The notes under the pieces are model-generated. The model saw nothing but the letters and a program-made list of their open reading frames with translations, was not told the DNA's origin and did no database searches. This document shows positions 57,201 through 64,000 of a DNA stretch of 64,000 nucleotides, in pieces. Source of the DNA: Kiritimatiellia bacterium (GTDB taxonomy: Bacteria > Verrucomicrobiota > Kiritimatiellia > UBA8416 > JADHWI01); assembly GCA_030744755.1 (NCBI GenBank), contig JASLPY010000014.1, positions 16,429 through 80,428 of the forward strand, given 5' to 3'. Position 1 is the stretch's first letter. Each line of letters opens with the position of its first letter. Made by a program: the position numbers and the translations under genes.

Positions 57201-60200
57201 TTCTGTGAGTCGGCCGTCTTGTTACCTGCCAGCGTGCAGCTCTCAAGGGTCAGGGTACCACTATTAAGGTAGATCCCGCCTCCGTCGTGCACGGCCACAT
57301 TGCGCGCAATCAGGCAGTTCCTGAAGCTGGCCGTGCCGTCATAGATGTACCCGGCTCCACCGTGGAAATCGTTCCTGTTACTGTCATTGTCTTCGCCGTT
57401 ATCAACAATCTCGGTGCCTATCACATCCAGCCGGTAGCTGCTGCCGCGGAAGTAGAAGCCATGACCATGCCGGTACTCGTGCGGCTCAATGTCCGTGTTC
57501 CCGCTGATCTCACTGTTCACAATCGTCAGGTTCACGTCCCAGGAATACAACCCTATCCCGTAGGTCCTGTCTCCGATATTGGCGCTAAATACGCAGTTGC
57601 TGATGAGAACGTCGCCGGCGTCGTAGAAGTAGGCCCCGGCGCCGCGTTCGTCATTATTGTTGCTCTGGTTGTCGATCACACGGCAGTTGGCCATGGTGAA
57701 GTCGCTGGCGGTGCCGACACCGTCATCCATCAGCAGACCAATACCGTGCTGTCCATTGCCGTTATGATACCCGTTGGTGATAGTCACCCCGTCCAGCAGC
57801 ACGTTGTGCGCCTTGATCTCGATCACCCGGCGGTTGTTCTCGCCGTCAAGCAGAACAATGTTGTTGGTCCAGTCCCGCTGGGTGACCGCCGTCTCGCTGG
57901 CATCGAACCCGCCGTAGACCTCGGTCCCGTCCTGTGTCACGTTGAACGTACTGCCGCCAACATCATAGGTACCTTCAGCAACCCAGATCACGTTGCTCAC
58001 CGCTGACACGGCAGTTAACCCGTCCGCGAAGCTGTTGTAGGCATTCGTCCAGGAACTGCCGTTGTCCAGGCCTGCTGCGTCAATGTCCACAAATACAGGA
58101 CCGTGCGGTGTGAAGTTCGTCGAGCTCGATGCCCAGGCAGGTCCGTAGGCGTTCTCCGCGTAGCAGCGGTAGTAGTACTTAGTATTGAACTGCAGGTCGT
58201 GCGAGGTCTCACGCGAGAAGGCCTCTACGCCTACCGCGCCCACCAGCACGTTGGTATCCCAGGCCGACGGGTTGTTCGTTCCGTCGGTCAGGCCGTAGTA
58301 GATCCTTGCAGTGGTCGCTGCGCCATTGGTCGAGATGATGTTGCCGCGCATCACACCGTAGCCGATGTAGGCTGTGGGTGCCGCGTTTTCAACCAGCGGC
58401 GGGCCAAGTGTGACGAAGCCAACGCTCGGCTCTGCCCACACGTTGGTTGCAGCATTCGTGGCCTGGAAGGTGAAGTAGTATTGCGCCCCGCTCACCAGAC
58501 CGGTGGCCGTTGCGCTCAGGTTGGAAGCAAGGTCTGTGTACGAACCCACAAATACCGAATTCGACCAGCTGAGCACATTATTGGTGCCGTCGGTCGGACC
58601 CCAGTAGGCAGTCACCCCGTAGGTGGCGTTAGAGGCGTTCAACGTAGCCCGTATCACCGTATCGGTGCTGCCCAGCGTCGGCGTCCCGTTAAGAAGAGTA
58701 GCGCTGCCTTCTTCAACTTCTCCGAATGTCGCAAATGTGGAACCCGGCACCTGGTTCGAGTAGCTGGCCATAATCCAGTCGGCCGAACGGGGCACGGATG
58801 ACAAGCGCCCTTCGTCGATGGTCCCGTCCCAGTTCTCGTTGCTCGTGTCGCCACCCATGAATAACGGGGGAGCTGCCATCGTGCCGGAATTCGACCACGG
58901 CGCCACCAACGCACCGTTGCGGTAGTAATTATAACTCGTCCCATCTTTCGTCACCGCATGGTGCATCCACTCGCCGTTGGGTATATCCGCGTAATTATAC
59001 GCTGTACCTGTCGAGAACTCGAACTGCTGGGGAGTGAACTTGATCCAGCCTGTCCCGCCGTAACGATTACCAAAGGCCACAGAATTGTTTATCGTGGTGT
59101 CCTGGAACGCCCAGAACGACCAGGTCAGCGTGTTTCCGGCAGTCATTGCAGGAAGGATCGTTCCGTAGCTGATATAGTCGTTGCCGCCATCGAATGACTG
59201 TGCATCGGCAATAACCCCGGCAGCGTTGTCAGATGCGCTGTTTGCCCCCGTGTACTCATTCGTTGACGAGTCAGGGAAGTTGCCCGATCCATTCGCATCG
59301 TTCAAGTGCCAGATACCGAAGAAATCTTCCGACCAAACCGACCCGTTGGTCGTGTACGCCTCCTGGTCGGCAGCACCGGCATTGCCCCACGTGGCCCAGA
59401 TGTGGCCGCCGCTGGTGAACTCCGGTACCTGCACCCACACGTGGGACGTACCCGGATAGGCGGTGTTGAGCCCGTACTTCTGCTCGAGGTAGGCCCCAAC
59501 CCGATCGAGATCAACACTCGTCAAAGCCTCCGAATAGATGATTATCTCGGCTATCTCTCCCCGCCAGTACTCAGTATTATATGACTTCCCGATCGTGTTG
59601 TTGGCGGACCCGTTATTATGCGAAGTGTTCGCATTGGACGACATCCAAAGACCGTTAATGTAAGCGACTCTCCCGACTGTGTTGTCATACGTGTGAGCTA
59701 TGAGGTACCAGTTCCCCGCCTTGACACTGTTACCGGGAGTAGCCAGATCGTTACTCCACCAGTAGTGATTCACATAAGAACCACCGTCGAAACGAAATGC
59801 GCTTACCTGGCTGCCGCTACCATAGTTACCTGAACCAAGATAGCCGTACGCCCCCATAGAATCGGCCCGGACTACCGCAAACACCGAATAGGACGAGTTG
59901 CCTGTCGGCACGGTACCGTCCGGCATGTTCAGAACGTCGCCGCCATCAAAGTCCAGGGCCGGCATGCCGCCGAGGATATTGTTCACCAAGGCAGGTTGTG
60001 CCGATCCAGTGCCCTGGGACGCGTCATTTCCCTGACCCGACTGGTCAACCCAGTTGGTAACGGCACCCCCGCCACCGGTCTGCACTCCAGTATCCGCCTT
60101 CAGCCACAGCACGCATCCGGATATGTCGGTGACATTGCTAACGCCATTGGTCATCGGCGCCCATTCCTCGATCTCGTAGTTGAGTTCGGTATCTTCATCC

Positions 60201-63200
60201 GCGTTCCAGAAGCGCAGGTCGTAACCGTTGGTTGTCAGGAACGTGCTGTAGGTAAAGTTGGAGATGCTCTCGTTCAATCTGACCAGCGCAGGGAAGTTGG
60301 TCAGCGTCGATCCGCTGTAGTCGAACAAGATCTGTAACCTGTTGCCAGCGCTGCCGCCGGGATCGGCCGTGGTGAAGCTGATTGTGTTGGATGCCCAGGC
60401 CGTACCGGCTATGTTGGAGGCATAGCTGCGGTAGTAGTAGGTTATGCCATATGTCAGGTTCGTGTCGGTCTGGGTACTGAAGGGATCTTCCGGCAGTTCG
60501 TTCAGGATATTGGTGTTGGCCCAGGCCGCCGCGTTGTTGCTACCGTCCGTCGTCCCCCAGTACACGTAGATATTGGCCGTGCTGCCGTCGAGCAGTTCAC
60601 CGTTCAGTGTTGCGCTCCCTATGGCTGCCGTGGCTCCCGTATTGGTCACCACCGGCTGGTGCGGTGCTTCCGCGGTCAAGAACGACAGCACATTCGTCGC
60701 CCATATCTCCTCGAGCTCGTTCGTGGCCAGGAACGTGAAGTAGTTGGTCGTGCTCTGCTGCATCCCACCGGCAGTGTAGCTGACATTACCTACCAAGTTG
60801 GTGTACCTGCCCACGAATGCATTCGACGCCCAGGACGAGGCGTTGGTCAGCTCGTTGGTCTCACCCCAGTACGCGTACACATCAAACACCGCACCCGTAC
60901 CACTCAACCCCGCGTTCAACTCTGCCGTGTAGGCCAGCACTGTCGTGGCCGGCTGGTTGGTTATGGAGAGGTCGGCAGGGGCAGTTGGTATATACGTGTA
61001 CGAGGTGGTGATCCCGTACTTGTCTGCCAGGTAGCCGCCGATCATGTCTTCATCCCCGGCCGACAACGTGGTGCTGTAGCCAATGATCTCGGCCACGTCC
61101 ATATCGAAGGTCCAGGCATCAGCGCGTCCAATCTGGTAGGCCTGCTGAGCCGTATCGCCGGTGTTGACAATGATCTTGACCACCATGTACTCGTCGATTG
61201 GGGCAAGACTGAATGCACTGGTCAAGGCCGTACCATTTCTCGACACCCCATCCGGATACTGGTTGCCGTGGAAGGTCGTGTTGTTGTTTTCGACCAGGTA
61301 GTTCGACGGGCGGCCGCTGCTTTGGCCAAGAATGCCACCGTAGTTGCTGAAGGTGGCATTGGGGCTGCGGAACACAATGTAGTTTTCCCTGGCAAACAGG
61401 TTACCGGACAGATTCAGCCAGTCGTCGTTGCCCCGGGTCTCTATCGCGGGCCTGTCGTTAATCTCAGACACGGACGAAACCAGTAGCGGGGCACCATTGG
61501 CCAGTGTGGCGTGATGGCCATTGCCGGACTGATCGTTCCAGGTCTGCACCACGCCGCCAGCGTTGGTGGATACCTCAATCCCCGCATCAAACCAGACCAC
61601 CAGGTTGTTGGTGACCGGCAGGTCGGCAGCGCCCCCCTCCGGCACAAGCGTCATGAAGTTGGTGGCCGAGTCTGCCCAGTCTTCGCCGAAGACGTTGGTG
61701 GCATAGCAGCGGTAGTAGTAGGTTATGCCGTAGTAGGCCTCGGTGACATTGGTGGAGAATGCCTGCAGGGCCAACTGAGAGCCCAGGGCCTCTACGTTGT
61801 CCCAGGCGGATGTGTTCTCGCCACCAAGGCTCGTCCCCCAGCACACATAGATGTCGGCCTGGCCACCGGCGGTCAGTTCGCCTTGCAGCGTCGCCGTACC
61901 GATGCCCTCATTGGTAGCCCCGGCGTCGTTGTTGACTGTGGGAGCCCCTATCGTCACGAATTCCATGGACGGCACGCCCCAGACCTCGTTCACTTCGTTG
62001 GTGCCACGGAAGGCGTAATAGTAGGTCGTTGCCTGCGGCAGGTTACTGGCCACGTGGCTGAGGCTGGTAACCACATTAGTGAACGATCCGATAAATGCAT
62101 TGCTGCCGTTTGCCAGCCACGTTGACACGTTGGTGCCGCCGTTGTTCGTGCTCCAGTATACAGAGACGTCATACACCGCACCAGCGCCGGCCAGAGTCGC
62201 ATTCAGTTGCGCCAGGCCAGGGGCCAGGTCGCTGACCGCTTCGTTGACGATGGTCGTATCGGCAGGAGGCGACCAGTCAGTGTACGCAGTGCTCAGGCCG
62301 TATTTCCATTCCAGGTATCCGCCGACATCATCCGCTTCTTCGCTCGACAACACACGGTCGAAGAACAGCATCTCGGCAATGTCGCCGTTGTATGCCTGGC
62401 CGCTACCCACCCGGTTACCGATCTGCCAGGTCCCTGCTCCACTGTAGAAGCCCGGCGTGGAAGTACCCAGCGTCGTCCCGTCAAGCACGATGCGGTAGAC
62501 GCTCGCGTCGCTCTCCTGCGAGAAGATCACGCTGCCCGTGGAAGGGAAGTTATTGTAGACGGTGCCGCCCATGTTGGCGCGGTAGCTCAGGAAAGTCGAG
62601 GGCCTGACCTCACTCCAGTTCTGGGCAACAAAACGGTCATCGTTGTTGCTGTTGCCCCCGAAGATGTTGTAGCGCTTGTTCGCAGCCTCATTCAGCGTCA
62701 CCGCAGCAAACCAGCTGGCTCCGGAGGGGAACTGCGCACTCAGGTTGCCGAACTCCATATCGTCGCCGTCGTTATCGTTGTCCTGTGTAAACCGGATCAC
62801 GGGATGCCCGTTGAGAGCGTTGTCTATGTACTTCGGTTGGTCGCCCGCGCTGGACCGGGATGCATGGTTCCCATTGGCTGTCTGATCGTCCCAGCGTTTG
62901 AGGAAGACATCAGGACCCGAAAGCCGCACCTCGTCGGTGGTGTCATTGGTGTCAACAGCGCCTGCGTCGAGCCAAATTACCAGTCCATCCTCCGTGAACA
63001 AGCTCAGGTCAACCGGGTTCAGCGTCGAGAAGTTGGTGGCCGAATCTGCCCAGTCCTCGCCCAGGGAGTTGGTGGCGTAGCAGCGGTAGTAGTAGGTTAT
63101 GCCGTAGTGGGCACCGGTAATGTTGGTAGAGAATCCTATACCCGCGAAGTTGGTCCCCAGTGGCTCCACGTGGTCCCAGTCGGCAGTGTCGTTGGTGCCG

Positions 63201-64000
63201 GCGCTACTCGTCCCCCAGCAGACATAGATCTCTGCCAGGCCGCCGCCGGTCAGCACACCCTGCAGCGTGGCCGTACCAACGCCGATGCCAGTTGCCCCGC
63301 CGGTATTCTCAACCGTGGGCGGCCCGGCCGACCCGAACATGTAGGAATCGCCCCACATCTCGTCCACGACATTGCTGGCGTAGTAATTATAGTAATAAGT
63401 AGTCGCCGACGGCAGGCCGGTTATGCTGTGGACAAGGGAGGTACTGCCCACGTTGGTGAACGAACCCATGTAGTAACTGTCGCCTTGCGCCAGCCAGGCC
63501 GCCTTGCTCTCCACCCCGTTGTTCGTGCTCCAGTAGACCCACACGTCGAAGACCGACTGCGTGGCGTAGAGGGTGCCGTTCAATCCCGCTTCTCCCGGGA
63601 GTAGCCCGGTAATCCCCGTGTTCGTAACGCCGACGTTTAGATCCGCTTCGTAGTACCACATTCCGTCCTGGCCCGCGTCAGCGGGTTTGATGATCGGCTC
63701 GCCGCTAACACCCGGACCTCTGAAACGGAAATCGCAACGGGACCCGCCGCCACCTTCACGATGGGTAAACGCGACCTTGTATCGCAGGCCGGCAATCAGG
63801 GTCCTGGTTCTCCACGAAGTGTTTTCCCACGACATCTGCTCACCTCTGTTGTCCCCCAACCCCGGAGTACTTGATTCAAAAACGTCGTCGCGATCCAGGT
63901 CGAACCAGGTCCCCGCACGATCGTCATCTCCCGCGTTACGGATTCCGTAGTCGCCGTTCTGAGGCGGTTGGAAGTGCCCCACGAACAAGGTGCTGTAGTT
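45215..64000 (-). CDS. Giant secreted-type modular protein, C-terminal part (at least 6,261 aa; N-terminus beyond right edge)
   Basis: The frame is open to base 64000. The four codons before an internal TTG (63988) read NYST, matching the internal repeat DNYSDMFLGYFQ, so the gene continues upstream and the start is not visible. The content is PA14-like domains (63650-64000 and about 52490-53080) and ConA/LamG-like domains (such as LVIWLDAGAV, LVVWFDAG, VLWLKADTG, LTLWLAADD..DKSGSGNDA). There is also a DUF2341 domain with a nested insertion (59450-60142), Fn3 units like those of the 7219 giant, a genuine Fn3, and six right-handed beta-helix modules. Each module opens with HVDxDAxGxENGSSWxNAY-like text, followed by GGGIYxxxxxLTLENCTLA rungs resembling chlamydial polymorphic membrane proteins. 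The last residues are TEPGAIFMLR. No enzyme domain was seen. It is probably a surface or secreted adhesive filament protein. Confidence 0.9.
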   Translation of the reverse strand, partial: NYSTLFVGHFQPPQNGDYGIRNAGDDDRAGTWFDLDRDDVFESSTPGLGDNRGEQMSWENTSWRTRTLIAGLRYKVAFTHREGGGGSRCDFRFRGPGVSGEPIIKPADAGQDGMWYYEADLNVGVTNTGITGLLPGEAGLNGTLYATQSVFDVWVYWSTNNGVESKAAWLAQGDSYYMGSFTNVGSTSLVHSITGLPSATTYYYNYYASNVVDEMWGDSYMFGSAGPPTVENTGGATGIGVGTATLQGVLTGGGLAEIYVCWGTSSAGTNDTADWDHVEPLGTNFAGIGFSTNITGAHYGITYYYRCYATNSLGEDWADSATNFSTLNPVDLSLFTEDGLVIWLDAGAVDTNDTTDEVRLSGPDVFLKRWDDQTANGNHASRSSAGDQPKYIDNALNGHPVIRFTQDNDNDGDDMEFGNLSAQFPSGASWFAAVTLNEAANKRYNIFGGNSNNDDRFVAQNWSEVRPSTFLSYRANMGGTVYNNFPSTGSVIFSQESDASVYRIVLDGTTLGTSTPGFYSGAGTWQIGNRVGSGQAYNGDIAEMLFFDRVLSSEEADDVGGYLEWKYGLSTAYTDWSPPADTTIVNEAVSDLAPGLAQLNATLAGAGAVYDVSVYWSTNNGGTNVSTWLANGSNAFIGSFTNVVTSLSHVASNLPQATTYYYAFRGTNEVNEVWGVPSMEFVTIGAPTVNNDAGATNEGIGTATLQGELTAGGQADIYVCWGTSLGGENTSAWDNVEALGSQLALQAFSTNVTEAYYGITYYYRCYATNVFGEDWADSATNFMTLVPEGGAADLPVTNNLVVWFDAGIEVSTNAGGVVQTWNDQSGNGHHATLANGAPLLVSSVSEINDRPAIETRGNDDWLNLSGNLFARENYIVFRSPNATFSNYGGILGQSSGRPSNYLVENNNTTFHGNQYPDGVSRNGTALTSAFSLAPIDEYMVVKIIVNTGDTAQQAYQIGRADAWTFDMDVAEIIGYSTTLSAGDEDMIGGYLADKYGITTSYTYIPTAPADLSITNQPATTVLAYTAELNAGLSGTGAVFDVYAYWGETNELTNASSWASNAFVGRYTNLVGNVSYTAGGMQQSTTNYFTFLATNELEEIWATNVLSFLTAEAPHQPVVTNTGATAAIGSATLNGELLDGSTANIYVYWGTTDGSNNAAAWANTNILNELPEDPFSTQTDTNLTYGITYYYRSYASNIAGTAWASNTISFTTADPGGSAGNRLQILFDYSGSTLTNFPALVRLNESISNFTYSTFLTTNGYDLRFWNADEDTELNYEIEEWAPMTNGVSNVTDISGCVLWLKADTGVQTGGGGAVTNWVDQSGQGNDASQGTGSAQPALVNNILGGMPALDFDGGDVLNMPDGTVPTGNSSYSVFAVVRADSMGAYGYLGSGNYGSGSQVSAFRFDGGSYVNHYWWSNDLATPGNSVKAGNWYLIAHTYDNTVGRVAYINGLWMSSNANTSHNNGSANNTIGKSYNTEYWRGEIAEIIIYSEALTSVDLDRVGAYLEQKYGLNTAYPGTSHVWVQVPEFTSGGHIWATWGNAGAADQEAYTTNGSVWSEDFFGIWHLNDANGSGNFPDSSTNEYTGANSASDNAAGVIADAQSFDGGNDYISYGTILPAMTAGNTLTWSFWAFQDTTINNSVAFGNRYGGTGWIKFTPQQFEFSTGTAYNYADIPNGEWMHHAVTKDGTSYNYYRNGALVAPWSNSGTMAAPPLFMGGDTSNENWDGTIDEGRLSSVPRSADWIMASYSNQVPGSTFATFGEVEEGSATLLNGTPTLGSTDTVIRATLNASNATYGVTAYWGPTDGTNNVLSWSNSVFVGSYTDLASNLSATATGLVSGAQYYFTFQATNAATNVWAEPSVGFVTLGPPLVENAAPTAYIGYGVMRGNIISTNGAATTARIYYGLTDGTNNPSAWDTNVLVGAVGVEAFSRETSHDLQFNTKYYYRCYAENAYGPAWASSSTNFTPHGPVFVDIDAAGLDNGSSWTNAYNSFADGLTAVSAVSNVIWVAEGTYDVGGSTFNVTQDGTEVYGGFDASETAVTQRDWTNNIVLLDGENNRRVIEIKAHNVLLDGVTITNGYHNGNGQHGIGLLMDDGVGTASDFTMANCRVIDNQSNNNDERGAGAYFYDAGDVLISNCVFSANIGDRTYGIGLYSWDVNLTIVNSEISGNTDIEPHEYRHGHGFYFRGSSYRLDVIGTEIVDNGEDNDSNRNDFHGGAGYIYDGTASFRNCLIARNVAVHDGGGIYLNSGTLTLESCTLAGNKTADSQNCDGGAVYVNSGTLNITNCILWGNMQGSGYDASSEFVANDIHNQSGSVYIDYSSLSGTNAPNIVGTVNLQAGIITGDPLFASDFTDLHLKSTYGRWNGTSWVTDFGQHSPAIDLGDPASDYANEPVNADGGRINLGAYGNTAEASKSLKAKAPTVVTRTAQVAGDAVLLRGELLNNSSMSQVTFYYGLSNGGSTPSAWDATNVVSQPYASGSIFGDAVALDTNTTYYFTVYATNSLGEDWADTQDSFTTGDTPPGGGANVIHVDKDAVGIENGSSWTNAYKTFTEGLAAAGGAATTIWIADGTYSNDSTYAIYTDGLEIYGSFAGTETNVNDRDLSANETVLDGQGTHRVIDINAGDTVLDGLTITNGYTDADNYAGGAGIRMANASPDNITLANCSVVDNYNNDWDGRGGGGYFESAGTILISNCVFGSNRGYRMDGNGFYVLNSHLTIVGSVISNNTDTLITTEYQHIRRGHGFYFQGNGYKLNVSDSMIVDNGEFEDRHSWGDSGGGGVFIYGNASTVAAFTNCVIARNASTEDGGGIYNYNASLTLENCTLADNQSGDSNSGEGGGLYNRTASATIINCIFYKNRQGDGDNNSLFVDNDITVNGGSVSISYSSMSAPHGFPYIEELGGGTVSYNAGVITGNPLFAANYSDLHLQSTYGRWNGAAWVTDGVDSPAIDAGSTLSDFSNEPAGENGGQINMGAYGNTAEASKSLTAAPFVETRSGQPFGDAAYLRGELLTGSASVVTFYYGTSSQGQSHSGWDGTNVMIAAQTVGGVFQELVTGLETNTTYWYNVYATNVLGDNWGVPTNFLTGATPAGGGANIVHVDADAPGVENGSSWLNAYTTFEDGLAAAGGATNTIWIAEGTYIDGFTFDVTSDGLEVYGGFAGTETNVTERDWEANEVLLDGAAGHRVMDILADNVILDGVTITNGYSASGNQPAAGLRMNNTGTGFTMANCHVVDNFLNDQDDDGAGAYFNNAGNVLLSNCVFNANRGRRCEGIGFYSVNTHMTLVDCEISGNADDNDSRHGQGFYFNGSSYTLNVINCRIVDNGPGSNPTDGQHGGGVFINNGTATFVNSVIARNEGVDDGGGIYHNSGNLTLENCTLAANTTDTSASSASHDGGGLCANNGTITITNCIFWGNLHGSSSGPVTNDILRRNSATVNIYYSSFSGSGTPYIEGTVNLVTGNIAGDALLASDFDDLHLRSAYGRWTPSGLTYDFLTSPAIDAGGAGDYSNEPAPNGSVINMGAYGNTLQASLSFQTMAPIINNDAGAVTDIGIATLQGQVVTTGGLATVVYTFWGESDETTNLTWDTTITNTVFDGSGNFSSVLTNVYYGVDYYYRVMASNSLGVVWATNTVPFQTIVFVATVYDDNALDMYGYHINNDNITMDLDNNGGMMGNGDPTTGPSYYGQAVLTSGPGSRGLDFNNDGDFTTTGAIGQNDNYSDMFLGYFQAPETGSFQFQRTAQDDRTGMWLDRDRDDVFESSTPGLGSNRDEQLAWNDGGVKTLTLTNGLKYLVAFTHREGGGGSQCEFRFKSPSMGALTVIKPSDAAQDGLWSRLLTAGYSYQIGVTNVYMSNVLETSAQYNGDYSGTASVMNVWHYWGLTNAGTVATNWANTNFFGTLTNVTATLSTNIPGLSPDTPYHGIFLAQTPNLVTSIWSDVVSFETAFPAGKSPSNLVAAAETGSIGLSWTENFSNETGFVIERSPTNNSNFTLLHVTGPNATNYVDGIGDAGVTYYYRVAATNSHDLSDYSNETNAVMPAGIADIYVTTNGVHASGPSWAQPTSMDNALSIATTSNVIWVAEGTYSHSSTFEVTDDNVQIYGSFEVGDVSAEDRDFDANPTLLDGEGARRVIEIKAHNVVLDGLTITNGYHNGNGQHGVGLLMDDGTGTATNLTMANCRVVANVSDNDDERGAGAYFINAGSVLLTNCVFEANRGRRTYGIGFYSDNVNMTLIDCVIRDQWDMTPSEYRHGHGFYFQGNGYHLEVRNSEIVDNGVDSIENRNDFHGGGGYLNGNASTTARFVNSVIAGNRAVHDGGGLYLNNGNLTLENCTLADNRTATSQNCDGGALFVNNGTVTITNCIFWGNMQGESYDASSHHVNNDIHRQNGTVNIDYTALSGTTSPNLVGTINLGTGILTGDPLFASDYDDVHLQSRMGRWNGTSWVTDAIYSPYIDAGDPAADYSNEPAGQNGLRLNLGAYGNTSEASKSTNAAPIVETRTAVVAGDSVQLRGIMTTGSMADVTFYYGTNDGFQVASNWDATNVMSARQGEGYIFGEVVAGLQTNQTYYFTVYSTNDFGEDWADASDTFTTGDTPPGGGAGVIHVDKDAVGLEDGTSWTNAYTTFEEGLDAAGALTTIWIAEGTYTNDSTFFISVDGLEIYGGFAGTETNVTDRDWDANEVLLDGQGARRVIDINAGDVVLDGLTITNGYLDANLFEGGAGIRMPSGSPNNLTLANCRVVDNYNHDWDGAGGGAFIDGAGNVLVSNSVFDANRGYRMEGNGFYCRNTHLTILDSVISSNTDTLLTTENQHIRRGHGFYFQGNGYVLDVRNTDIIDNGVFEDRHNWGDSGGGGVYITGNASTMASFLNCLIARNASTEDGGGIYNYNATLTLENCTLADNQTGDSNSGEGGALYNRTASATIKNCVFWKNRQGDGDNNSLFVTNDIAVNGGAVNISYSSMTGTNGFPYIEELGGGAVTYVSDNIIGDPLFAAEFTDMHLKSTTGRWDGASWVIDVVDSPAIDGGDPASDYSNEPADGHGGQINMGVYGNTAEASKSLTEAPQVETRSGQPFGDVARLRGELMAGSASTITFYYGTSDEGQSHTAWEATNVMSSPQSVGAIFEQVVSGLDTNQTYWYIVYATNVVGEDWGTPTNFLTGATPAGGGASIIHVDGDAAGVENGSSWLNAYTTFEDGLAAAGGGTNTIWIAKGTYSYGLTFDITSSGIEIYGGFDGSETNVTQRDWDAHEVLLDGQGTRRVIDIQTDNVILDGLVITNGYIPDSANQWQGGAGVRQDGPDNLTMANCRVVGNVSDDYDRAGAGAFFRNAVSILVSNCVFDANTARRHYGIGLYSENVNLTIVDSVISGNKDSNNDDWRDGQGLHFRGSAYTLDVRDSQIVDNGEEKDAYGQGGGMYLYDGTAIFRNCIIARNRTGERGAGIYHRAGNLTLENCTLADNRTGDSNNSDGGGLYNNGGNTYITNSIFWANMRGLTSNSYETNDIHRQGGNVYVYYSSMSGANTTPYIQGTVTYGVGTVTGDAHFGSEFDDLHLKSPYGRWTSGGYVFDATNSAALDGGSTADYSNEPSPNGNRINMGAYGNTAEAALSPADVSITTAAGVTNLGTTNVWLMGDLVYTSSSPTYVWFYYGTNDGAQLKGNWETNVYMGSLNLGLFSNKVEGLGIDTDYWYTTYGSNTLGDEGWAFSSESFTTYGNVEVDNNAPVLTKLSEAEISGTLVAGGTCDTKIYWGATDGGTTASAWDSTTNFPGVAQGEAFSVNVTGLYYGVRYFYRSWASNDLGGAWASSSTNFTTLKQATVAPMTVTNGMTLWLAADDVDGDGNPDNNPAHAQNMNLWPIPDTWVDKSGSGNDADIRVSDPQYWTSGGPNGQPVVKFDNDDRLSTTFNFEPTHHNYTIFSVARYNGGGENEVVIGSRDHDWRFGFDGQRDERWYTPGNWIHQGGSSLNYDWHIHAGHHNDLPDPEAWFWKDGNLITSADTSGHNTDYEPRRLQLNGNRDNQLVGHSEIAEVIMYNRVLSDEELEIVGAYLEVKYGLTTAYEPEELDPMSITNQPATDVLINTATLHADLVVPTGAVLEVWAYWGLSNEGTTTNYDESAYLGSYTGTAVTIDHPVAGLQGASTYFFTFRATNAVEDLWGAPPLYSFSTGGAGDPPAITNLYATNITYNAATVVGNLTSTGGIPTTVSVYWGTTDGLGVETAWENTNFIAGNQVTGVISNDLAGLIGFTDYYYRFRASNVILNAWATPTATFKTEAGTEPGAIFMLR
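47239..51910 (-). repeat. Second copy of a three-module beta-helix block inside the giant gene
   Basis: Three beta-helix modules (about 51910-50560, 50240-48850 and 48560-47240) match, in order, those at 58107-53418. Matching features are RHGHGFYFQGNGYHLEV (1), TLLTTENQHIRRGHGFYF (2), and RDGQGLHFRGSAYTLDV (3). The offset between matching modules is constant at about 6.2 kb. Confidence 0.8.
53418..58107 (-). repeat. First copy of the three-module beta-helix block inside the giant gene
   Basis: The modules start at about 58107, 56440 and 54745, with partner features RHGHGFYFRGSSYRLDV, TLITTEYQHIRRGHGFYF and RHGQGFYFNGSSYTLNV. The block is about 4.69 kb, close to the 4.67 kb of the second copy. 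The spacer between blocks carries Fn3-like and PA14-like domains. Confidence 0.8.

Noticed and set aside
63988..63990. TTG at 63988 as the true start of the giant gene
   Set aside because: The frame remains open to the window edge. The preceding codons match the internal PA14-like repeat, and there is no signal peptide after the TTG.

Overview
The window looks like a chromosomal segment from a PVC-superphylum bacterium, most likely Kiritimatiellota, Lentisphaerota or Verrucomicrobiota. This is inferred from the gene families and not from a marker gene. The pointers are secreted PQQ-propeller proteins, hydrazine-synthase-alpha-like CXXCH proteins, a DUF6807 protein, a Tat-exported Gfo/Idh/MocA protein, NIPSNAP, a sialate-O-acetylesterase, an exosortase domain, and giant secreted proteins built from DUF2341, LamG, PA14-like and beta-helix modules. 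I saw no rRNA, tRNA or CRISPR array.

Layout. 1-7 kb: a beta-helix protein cut by the left edge (not interrupted by any stop), a secreted methyltransferase-like/PQQ-propeller fusion, a REP-associated tyrosine transposase (RAYT) set in its own hairpin repeats, and a lipoprotein. 7.2-18.4 kb: a 3,714-residue secreted modular protein. 18.4-24.8 kb: a DUF6807 protein, a Gfo/Idh/MocA gene broken by one in-frame TGA, an exosortase-rhomboid fusion, and a NIPSNAP gene overlapping a DAHP synthase/chorismate mutase gene. 24.8-39.4 kb: three large secreted CXXCH proteins, a small Asn-rich secreted protein, a histidine kinase/response regulator pair, and an rlmL-like methyltransferase with a small coupled gene. 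39.5-44.8 kb: a second PQQ protein related to the first, a SASA-type esterase and an alpha/beta hydrolase. 45.2-64 kb: the C-terminal part (at least 6,261 residues) of a second giant protein that runs off the right edge.

Most genes encode exported proteins, consistent with an envelope or extracellular lifestyle directed at polysaccharides or particles. The exosortase-rhomboid fusion lies between the two giant proteins. Both giants end in the same-shaped nine-residue tail: E-P-G, five hydrophobic residues, then Arg at the C-terminus. A functional link is only a hypothesis.

The intergenic DNA is unusually rich in short structured repeats. At least four families form paired hairpins, mostly headed by GTAG, whose stems differ in sequence while pairing is kept. 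A fifth, three-stem family also shows compensatory changes. One RAYT is present. Together the giants, the sortase-like fusion and the covarying repeat families are the most unusual content.
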